This document shows, piece after piece, positions 52,539 to 55,926 of a DNA stretch of 55,926 nucleotides. The stretch is taken from contig JADZEM010000049.1 of the NCBI GenBank assembly GCA_020850535.1, positions 1 to 55,926 of the forward strand, written 5' to 3'. Positions within the stretch are counted from its first letter, which is position 1; each line of letters begins with the position of its first letter. The stretch comes from Chloroflexota bacterium. GTDB taxonomy: Bacteria; Chloroflexota; UBA6077; JACCZL01. The translations under genes were made by a program, and so were the position numbers. Below the pieces are notes generated by a model. That model was not told where the DNA came from and did not search any database. It saw nothing but the letters and a program-made list of their open reading frames with translations.

Positions 52539-52583
52539 AGCGTAGCGACGCCCCCGTGGCCGAGCATCGTCCGAACGGCCCAT
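52539..52583 (-). promoter_or_regulatory. Regulon promoter: dyad operator plus -10, aldo/keto reductase
   Basis: In sense, ATGGGCCGTTCGGACGAT (52583-52566), then G, 20 nt, and TACGCT (52544-52539). Two positions differ from the consensus (C for T, A for C), both inside the right half. It sits 100 bp beyond the end of the second LAL gene. Confidence 0.78.
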
Positions 52584-52682
52584 TCCGAGAGCAACGGGCA
52601 CGGCGCCTTCAGTGGCTGCTCGACCGGATCGCATCCAGGCCAGCCGAGACGGCGCGGTCGAGCAGCAGTGCGGCTGCTGCCT

Positions 52683-55418
52683 CTACGGAGCCTGGCCTTT
52701 CACCGACAGCAGTCCGGCCTCGAGCGCCTGCCGAACGGCCATCGCGCGGCTGTTCACGGCAAGCTTGTTGAAGATGTTGCTCACGTGACGCTTGACGGTC
52801 TTGTCGCTGACGCCGACGTCGGCGGCGATCTGCCGGTTGGTCTTGCCGGAGGCGAGCAGCGCGAGAACCTGTCGCTCGCGAACGGTCAGCGACCGGCCGC
52901 GCACGTACTCGATCTCGACCGGTCTGGCCGCATCGGTTTCGACGCCGGCGGCAGATGCCCGGGCGCCACCACGCATCATCGCATCGTTGACCGCATCATG
53001 CGGAGCGCCGCCGACGTGCGGCCGCCCGACGTTGAGCGCCGATGTGACCTGCCTCGCAACATCCTGGACTTCCTCCCGGTACACGCCAGCGCCGATATCG
53101 TCAATCGCGCGGCCAGCAGCCATGACCGCCTCGTGGGCCTCGTCGAGCCGGCCGTACGCGAGCAGGGCACGGGCGCGAGCCAGCTGCAAGCCAGCCAGAA
53201 ACTCGCCAGCCTCCATCCTGACGCAGATCGACACACCCTCCATCGCCCGCTCAAGCGCGAGGTGCACGTTGCCCAGCGCCAGGTGACACGCCGACGCCAC
53301 CACGAGATCCGCTGCGCGCCGCATCCCGAGGGTGCCCGGCACGGCCTCGCCTGAGGTGACGGCAAGCTCTCGCAGGGCCGCGGCAGGCTCGCCGCGACGG
53401 AGCTTGACCAGGGCGCTCGCACGATGCGAGCGCCCCCCGAGAATCCCGAAGCGGACCTCTTCGGCGCGGGCCGCCTCGGCGTACCCCTCCGCCTCGTCCA
53501 CTCGTCCGAGCAGATCCAGTCCCCGCGCCAGCTCGGCGAGGGCCAGACAACGCGTCCGCCTCGGGTCACGCCAGTGCGCGAGGTCGTCGTGACTCCACCC
53601 CTCCGCCATCCCGAAGTCGAGCGACGTGACCACGGCACGCAGGAGCGCACAGGCGCGGGGGGCCTCGCCAATCGAGAGCAGCAGGGAGCCGAGCGCATAC
53701 TGCCCGAGGCTCTGTCTCGCGCGGTCGGCCGGGTCGACGATCTCACAGGCCGCCTGAATGTACGGTCGGGCAGACTTCAACGTTCCGTGCCGCTGATGGG
53801 CAAATCCAAGCTCCATGTGGGCGTCGAAGAGTGCTGCGCGGTCGAATGCGGTGACATCCGGCGCTGCTTGCACGACCTGCTCGAAGAGCGCTTCAGCCGC
53901 CTGAACGGAACACCAGGAGGGGCCAAGCGCGGCGAGGCGCGCGGTCAGGACAAGGCGGCGAAGCGGCTCTTCGACGTGCTCGCAGAGCTGGAGCGCTTCT
54001 CGGAGGCAGGCCCCGGCCGCGAACGACTGCACGCGACCGAAGTAGAGCGCCGCCAACCGATCCAGCAGCTGAATCTCGTCGATCCAGGTCGTCGTGTCGT
54101 CGTGCCGCGTGAGATCCAACGCGGATCGGCATCGGCGGATCGCCTCTTCCCAGCTGCAGAGCCGCTCCGCACGCTCCAGCAGCTGGAGCGTCGCAGGGAG
54201 GGATTCCTCGCCATCGCCTCGCCGCCGCCCATCGTCGGCGCGTGACGACGCCGGCCCGCCGCCCGGCGCTGCGCCGCCCGTACGGGCAGCCCCTTGCGCT
54301 GCCGCTCGGAGCAGACGGCGCTCGCGCACGCGACTCAGGCCGCCGCGCAGCGTCCGTCTCACCAGCTCGTGGACAAACTGGAAGTCGTCGGGCGGCTCAG
54401 TCGTCTCGCGCAGGATCCCGAACGCGAGCCCGGCCTCCAGATGCTTCAGCAGCTGGTCTGGGGGCTGACCGGTGGCCTCCTCCAGCGCTGTACATCGGAA
54501 GCCGGATCCGAGGGCCGCTGCCGAAGCCAGCGATTGCACGATCTCAGCGTCGAGCTGCTCGAACAGATGCCCGATCATCGTACCGATGGACGGCGGCGTG
54601 TAGGTGGGGGATATCTCGCCGAGCAGGCTACAGCCACTGCTCGACAGGCTCACCTGGCCGCGCTCGAGGAGATCTGCCATCAGCGCTTCCGCCAGGAGCG
54701 GGTTGCCCTCGGTCAGCGAGCTGATCGCCGACTGTAGGCGTGGGTCTGGGCGGCCGCCGAGCAGATGCGTCGCCAGCTCCGATAGCTCGGACTCTGCGAG
54801 CGGCGGCACCGGCACCTGGGCGAGTGCTCGCTGGCGCGCCAGCGATGCCAAGGCCTGTCGAGCCTCCAGGGTCGGTCGATCCAGGTCAGGCGACAGCCCG
54901 AGCAGCACCAGCACCGGAAGGCGAGCGACGCCAGCCGTTGCCAGTACCGTGAGGGCGGGCAGACGCTCCGACTGGAGCGCATCGTCAAGAATGACGATCC
55001 GTGGCTTTCGCGACCACTTGAGCAGCGGGAAGGGAACCGGCTCGCCCCACTGATGGAGATCGGGAGAGGCGGAGCCGCCCAGGGCGAGGCCGCTCAGAAC
55101 CTCTTCCATCCGCAGCACGTCGCGGATCCAGTCGACCTGAAAGCCGAATCCGGGCGCGCGTCGGCTGACCTCGTGGAGCAGGCGAGTCTTGCCGATACCG
55201 GCCTCACCCGACAGGGCAACCACGATGCCGTTGCCGCTGCGCGCAATGTCCGCAAACTCATGGATGTACTCCAGGAGCTGCTCGCGCCCAACGAACGGCG
55301 CCTCGACCGGTGCCCTCGAAAGACGAGCCAGCCCGACCGGACTGACATGTACGTCTCGCACATGCACTGGCCTGGGGCCGTGGCTGCTGTCGTCGGAATC
55401 GTGAGGTGGACCGGTCAT
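52683..55418 (-). CDS. LAL-type LuxR-family transcriptional regulator with ATPase domain (2)
   Basis: This 911-residue paralogue of the regulator at 48477-51152 has the same order: FVGREQ and Walker A GEAGIGKTR, a Walker B RIVILDDAL, a long helical sensor, and a C-terminal LuxR HTH (LTVRERQVLALLASGKTNRQIA, recognition helix SDKTVKRHVSN). A Gly/Arg/Pro-rich insertion (about 395-425) is absent from the other copy. The start at 55418 has only weak Shine-Dalgarno support; downstream GTG codons are possible. It has no copy of the operator upstream. Two near-identical HTHs suggest both could read the same operator. Confidence 0.92.
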   Translation of the reverse strand: MTGPPHDSDDSSHGPRPVHVRDVHVSPVGLARLSRAPVEAPFVGREQLLEYIHEFADIARSGNGIVVALSGEAGIGKTRLLHEVSRRAPGFGFQVDWIRDVLRMEEVLSGLALGGSASPDLHQWGEPVPFPLLKWSRKPRIVILDDALQSERLPALTVLATAGVARLPVLVLLGLSPDLDRPTLEARQALASLARQRALAQVPVPPLAESELSELATHLLGGRPDPRLQSAISSLTEGNPLLAEALMADLLERGQVSLSSSGCSLLGEISPTYTPPSIGTMIGHLFEQLDAEIVQSLASAAALGSGFRCTALEEATGQPPDQLLKHLEAGLAFGILRETTEPPDDFQFVHELVRRTLRGGLSRVRERRLLRAAAQGAARTGGAAPGGGPASSRADDGRRRGDGEESLPATLQLLERAERLCSWEEAIRRCRSALDLTRHDDTTTWIDEIQLLDRLAALYFGRVQSFAAGACLREALQLCEHVEEPLRRLVLTARLAALGPSWCSVQAAEALFEQVVQAAPDVTAFDRAALFDAHMELGFAHQRHGTLKSARPYIQAACEIVDPADRARQSLGQYALGSLLLSIGEAPRACALLRAVVTSLDFGMAEGWSHDDLAHWRDPRRTRCLALAELARGLDLLGRVDEAEGYAEAARAEEVRFGILGGRSHRASALVKLRRGEPAAALRELAVTSGEAVPGTLGMRRAADLVVASACHLALGNVHLALERAMEGVSICVRMEAGEFLAGLQLARARALLAYGRLDEAHEAVMAAGRAIDDIGAGVYREEVQDVARQVTSALNVGRPHVGGAPHDAVNDAMMRGGARASAAGVETDAARPVEIEYVRGRSLTVRERQVLALLASGKTNRQIAADVGVSDKTVKRHVSNIFNKLAVNSRAMAVRQALEAGLLSVKGQAP

Positions 55419-55560
55419 CAGCAGGCGCCAGAGGTCGCTACGATGGCGAACGGATCGTGCCGCGCTGACGACCTGATCGCGCTCTGACCGTCGCGAATCT
55501 GGGCCGTCACCACCGAAGCATACCGAGGCGACCCTGGGAACGCAATGACAGATGGCCGTC

Positions 55561-55776
55561 AGGGCGATTGCATGTTGATGTCGTCGTGCCGCCGCGTCGG
55601 GGCTTGAAAGCCCCGCCTACACGCCTGCAGTCGCTGCGCGACGCTGTAGTCTCACCAGTCCCTGTCCGTGCCCGGCGTCCGTCGCGCGGCGACTGAATGA
55701 CTGTAGGCGGGGACTTCAGTCCCCGACCGCCCGTTCCATGATGCTTCGGGGACACCAATGAACATGCCATCGCCCT
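55561..55776. repeat. MITE-like palindromic repeat, copy 3
   Basis: This complete 216-bp copy has the clearest terminal inverted repeats: AGGGCGATTGCATGTTGATG at the left and, read inward from the right, AGGGCGATGGCATGTTCATT. Internal palindromes match those of copies 1 and 2. No obvious flanking target-site duplication is seen. Confidence 0.85.
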
Positions 55777-55800
55777 GATGCTGCTACCAGTGCAATCGTA

Positions 55801-55848
55801 TTGTCCGTGGCCAAGTTAAAGTCCCCAGTGGTGGCCACGAAAAGTCCC
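55801..55848 (+). mobile_element. Possible IS21-type element left end
   Basis: TGTCCGTGGCCAAGTTAAAGTCCCC is followed about 20 bp later by a second GGCCACGAAAAGTCCCC. TG-starting ends with repeated GGCCA..AAGTCCCC words are familiar from IS21-family elements. The window ends before any transposase ORF, so the family call is tentative. Confidence 0.3.
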
Positions 55849-55926
55849 CGCCTCGCGATTGAATGAGCCGGCCGGAGGGCCCCGCCGGTAAGCGATGGTG
55901 AACGTGCGAAGGACACCACGCTGACC

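Larger units (their letters stand above)
55419..55926. other. Gene-poor right end with repeat and possible IS end
   Basis: Beyond the second LAL gene there are about 140 bp with nothing I recognise, then the third palindromic repeat, then about 150 bp with a candidate insertion-sequence terminus. No coding region is supported. Confidence 0.5.

Noticed and set aside
33100-52583. ECF or alternative sigma -35 element as explanation of the 18-bp motif
   Set aside because: The motif is dyadic, 18 bp long and ends 21 nt before the -10, longer than the normal 16-18 bp spacer. An activator operator fits better, though a sigma factor plus overlapping operator is not excluded.

Overview
The window is GC-rich (roughly two thirds G+C by eye) bacterial DNA with short intergenic gaps and many ATGA/GTGA overlaps. 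Substrate-binding lipoproteins carry long Ala/Pro/Lys linkers behind twin-arginine-like leaders, transporters are of the Opp type, and there are two large LuxR-family ATPases, a crtB/crtI carotenoid cluster and intergenic palindromic repeats. This fits a free-living Chloroflexota (Thermomicrobia-like) heterotroph best. The assignment rests on overall resemblance; there is no rRNA or marker gene here.

Layout. 1-212: a palindromic MITE-like repeat. 319-5069: a small HExxH protein, a glycerophosphodiesterase and two secreted clan GH-A glycosidases. 5256-7016: a sugar isomerase-like TIM barrel and a convergent SDR. 7146-12790: a carotenoid cluster (membrane protein, crtI-like oxidase, crtB, crtI, alpha/beta hydrolase) behind a TTGACA-N18-TACACT promoter. 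12807-15468: two arrestin-like proteins and purE-purK. 15533-27289 (minus strand): a LacI-controlled oligosaccharide locus with a complete Opp-type ABC transporter, a GH42 beta-galactosidase and a GHL6-like protein; LacI palindromes sit at the predicted +1 of both lacI and the binding-protein gene. 27351-30862: a large unknown protein and queC. 30937-31151: second repeat copy.

31358-52470 is the most interesting part. Seven transcription units (GMC oxidoreductase; enolase-superfamily protein; binding protein + Gfo/Idh; binding protein + cupin; two family III CoA-transferases + enoyl-CoA hydratase + flavoprotein; two ABC permeases; aldo/keto reductase) are each preceded by the same 18-bp imperfect dyad, consensus ATGGGCCGTTTGGCCGAT. 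In all seven the dyad is in the sense orientation and lies exactly 21 nt (one conserved G/A plus 20 nt) before a TAnnnT -10 hexamer. That centres it near -42.5, the position of class II activators and of the classical lux box. Two paralogous LAL (MalT-like) LuxR regulators, at 48477-51152 and 52683-55418, have nearly identical recognition helices and flank the regulon, so they are the obvious candidate activators. The genes look like an uptake-and-catabolism pathway for an unidentified organic acid or sugar-acid-like compound, activated by CoA transfer.

55561-55776: third repeat copy, followed by a possible insertion-sequence end. No rRNA, tRNA or CRISPR array was recognised.
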